The notes under the pieces were generated by a model, which saw only the letters and a program-made list of their open reading frames with translations, searched no databases and was not told the DNA's origin. From the NCBI GenBank assembly GCA_019119355.1, contig DWXE01000026.1:62001-126000 (forward strand): a stretch of DNA of 64,000 nt, given 5' to 3'. Each line of letters begins with the position of its first letter. Position 1 is the first letter of the stretch. This DNA comes from Candidatus Eisenbergiella merdigallinarum (GTDB lineage: Bacteria; Bacillota; Clostridia; Lachnospirales; Lachnospiraceae). Shown here one piece after another: positions 62,379-64,000 of the stretch. A program made the translations under genes and the position numbers.

Positions 62379-62405
62379 AGTCATCCCTCCTGTTTCTTTT
62401 CCATA

Positions 62406-62434
62406 ATCATAATTCATTCGGCAGGGATTGTAAA
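62406..62434 (-). promoter_or_regulatory. Promoter of the oxidoreductase-regulator operon
   Basis: Reading leftward, TTTACA (62434-62429), 17 bases, TATGAT (62411-62406). Confidence 0.65.
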
Positions 62435-62449
62435 GAAAATAAATCCCCG

Positions 62450-62478
62450 TTGACACCGTGCGGGCACTGCTGTATAAT
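62450..62478 (+). promoter_or_regulatory. Promoter of the ABC exporter operon
   Basis: TTGACA (62450-62455) and TATAAT (62473-62478), spacing 17, a perfect SigA promoter 56 bases before ATG 62534 and divergent from the oxidoreductase promoter. Confidence 0.9.
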
Positions 62479-62533
62479 TGTACTAAATCAATAATACAAA
62501 AGTCGCTGCTGCGGCGGACAGGAGAGAAAAGCC

Positions 62534-63259
62534 ATGTTGGAGATCAGGAATTTTTCCAAATCCTATACCGGGAACCGGAAAGCTGTGGATCAGCTGAACC
62601 TTTCGGTCCCGGACGGACAGATTACGGGATTTATCGGGCACAACGGCGCGGGCAAGACCACCACGCTGCGCTGCGTGGCCGGGATTCTGGATTTTCGGGA
62701 AGGGTCGATTTTCATAGACGGACACGATATTCACAAAGAACCGGTGGAGGCCAAACGCGTCACCGCGTTTCTGCCGGATAATCCGGAGCTCTACGATTTC
62801 ATGAGCGGAATCAAATATCTGAAATTCGTGGCGGATCTGTATCGGATTCCTGCGGACGTGAGGACCGAACGGATCGGGAAATATGCGGACGCCTTTGAGA
62901 TGACGGGCGTGCTGGGCAGCCCGGTTTCGGGATACAGCCACGGCATGAAACAGAAGCTGGCGCTCATTTCGGCCCTGATCCGCGCGCCCAGGCTGCTCAT
63001 TCTGGACGAACCCTTCGTGGGGCTGGATCCTTCGGCCGCTTTCGTGATGAAGCAGTTTTTAAGGGAAGTATGCGAGAAAGGAGGGTCCGTCCTGTTTTCC
63101 ACCCACGTCCTGGAAGTGGCGGAAAAGCTGTGCGACCGGATCGCCATCATCCGCGGCGGAAAGCTGGTGGAGGAGGGGCCCACGGAACAGATCGTGGGGA
63201 AGGAGAGCCTGGAGACCGTCTTTCTGGAGCTGGCACAGGAGGGGAAGGAAGATGCGTGA
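62534..63259 (+). CDS. ABC transporter ATP-binding protein (ABC-2 exporter type)
   Basis: The 241-residue protein has Walker A GHNGAGKTT, signature YSHGMKQKLAL, Walker B LLILDEPFVGLDP and H-loop STHVLEVAEKL. The Y-S-x-G-M signature is typical of ABC-2 type (NatA/YtrB-like) exporters. It overlaps the permease gene by eight bases. Substrate unknown. Confidence 0.93.
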   Translation: MLEIRNFSKSYTGNRKAVDQLNLSVPDGQITGFIGHNGAGKTTTLRCVAGILDFREGSIFIDGHDIHKEPVEAKRVTAFLPDNPELYDFMSGIKYLKFVADLYRIPADVRTERIGKYADAFEMTGVLGSPVSGYSHGMKQKLALISALIRAPRLLILDEPFVGLDPSAAFVMKQFLREVCEKGGSVLFSTHVLEVAEKLCDRIAIIRGGKLVEEGPTEQIVGKESLETVFLELAQEGKEDA

Positions 63260-64000
63260 ATTGAAATTGCTGGTGGGAGTCAGTTTTCGGCAGATGCTGC
63301 ATACGTTCGCTACGGGACAGGGGAAAAAGCGGAATGTCACCGTGGCCGGAGCCATGGGGCTGATGGCCTTCCTGGCCCTCTACATTTCCGGGCTCTACAG
63401 CTGGATGATGGGCGGGCTGCTGCAGGAAGCCGGCGTTGTGGATTTCCTGATTCCCGTGATGACTTTGCTTGCGGTGGCGGTGAGCCTGGTCTTCACCTTT
63501 TTTGCGGCCAGCGGAATCGTTTTCGGGGGCAAGGATACGGACCTCATCCTCTCCATGCCCGTGAGCGCGTTTGCGGTGATGCTCTCCAGGATGAGCGCGC
63601 TCTATCTGGAAAACCTTCTGTTCGTCGGGCTCTGGATGATTCCCACAGGGGCGGCCGGTTTCGTTTTTGGCGGCCGGACGGATCCCCTTTACTTTCTGCG
63701 GCTGGCGCTGGCCATTTTGTTCGTCCCCTTTCTGCCATCCCTGCTGGCGTCCCTGGGCGGCTATGCCATCGCCTGGGCCAGCGCGAGGATGAAGCGCCGG
63801 GCTCTGGTTTCCAATCTGATTTCCATCCTCCTGTTTCTGGGGCTGATCATCGGATGCATGCAGATCAACCGGATCGGCACCCTTTTGCTGGAGCACGAAG
63901 AGGAGGCCAGGAGGCTGTTCATGACCTGGCTTTTACCCATTGGGCTGCTGGGAATGGGGATGGAGGGAAACTGGGCGGCGCTGGCGGGCAGCCTCGGGCT
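63252..64000 (+). CDS. ABC-2 type transporter permease (3' end outside window)
   Basis: The visible 249 residues begin MRELKLLVGVSFRQMLHTFA and contain at least five hydrophobic helices (about 33-52, 68-94, 118-136, 148-166, 186-203), with GIVFGGKDTDLILSMPVS between helices 2 and 3, a motif typical of the large clostridial ABC-2 exporter permeases of roughly 550 residues. ATG 63252 lies inside the ATPase gene. The gene is cut by the window edge. Confidence 0.85.
   Translation, partial: MRELKLLVGVSFRQMLHTFATGQGKKRNVTVAGAMGLMAFLALYISGLYSWMMGGLLQEAGVVDFLIPVMTLLAVAVSLVFTFFAASGIVFGGKDTDLILSMPVSAFAVMLSRMSALYLENLLFVGLWMIPTGAAGFVFGGRTDPLYFLRLALAILFVPFLPSLLASLGGYAIAWASARMKRRALVSNLISILLFLGLIIGCMQINRIGTLLLEHEEEARRLFMTWLLPIGLLGMGMEGNWAALAGSLG

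Overview
The window is high-GC, gene-dense chromosomal DNA from a spore-forming, anaerobic member of the Firmicutes, most likely a high-GC Lachnospiraceae-type Clostridium relative. This is inferred from a SpoVAF/GerA-family spore protein, a CIRCE-controlled groESL operon, FeoAB, a YesMN/LplBC-type sugar locus, a Mn-type yybP-ykoY riboswitch, CarD, a Na+-pumping decarboxylase subunit, and the DUF3793, DUF5685, DUF5662 and DUF1292 families. I see no insertion sequence, prophage, CRISPR array, rRNA or tRNA. Both edges cut genes: a membrane protein at the left and an ABC permease at the right.

Region by region. 1-3 kb: envelope genes (membrane protein, acyltransferase-3, SH3-SGNH hydrolase) and a HAD phosphatase. 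3-8 kb, minus strand: response regulator, histidine kinase, ABC ATPase and a MacB/SalY-type permease, a typical peptide-antibiotic sensing and efflux module. 8.2-8.6 kb: tmRNA with its own promoter and terminator. 8.7-15 kb: zinc-ribbon, DUF5685 and J-domain genes, a flavodoxin-like gene, a MATE transporter and a second OmpR-type two-component system. 15-26 kb: housekeeping genes efp, groESL, spoVAF, feoAB, gltX, a UvrD-like helicase and DUF1292. 26-41 kb: a debranching-enzyme paralogue with no catalytic residues, DUF5662, a riboswitch-controlled P2A ATPase, a Cys-rich small protein, trpS, a glycosyltransferase fused to a MarR-like domain, an amidohydrolase, a domain-permuted GH3, OadB with a 45-residue partner, and carD. 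41-42.3 kb: DUF3793 and flavodoxin behind a DtxR-type palindrome.

42.3-61 kb is the most distinctive part. A YesM/YesN two-component system lies beside two divergent six-gene operons. The leftward operon encodes LplB- and LplC-type permeases, sucrose phosphorylase (GH13_18), two alpha/beta hydrolases and a polysaccharide deacetylase. The rightward operon encodes the solute-binding lipoprotein, an MFS transporter, a beta-lactamase-fold serine hydrolase, a depolymerase-type esterase with a copper-amine-oxidase-like tail, an EstA-type esterase and an EstA-like protein that has lost its catalytic residues. A second beta-lactamase-fold hydrolase lies just upstream of the sensor kinase. None of the hydrolases has a visible signal peptide. 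My reading, an inference, is that this locus imports an acylated sucrose-like glycoside, strips its acyl groups in the cytoplasm and phosphorolyses the core; I know of no described system with this composition.

61-64 kb: a DtxR-family regulator coupled to a Gfo/Idh/MocA oxidoreductase, and divergently an ABC-2-type exporter running off the edge. Many long antisense reading frames exist only because GC is high, and these are omitted.
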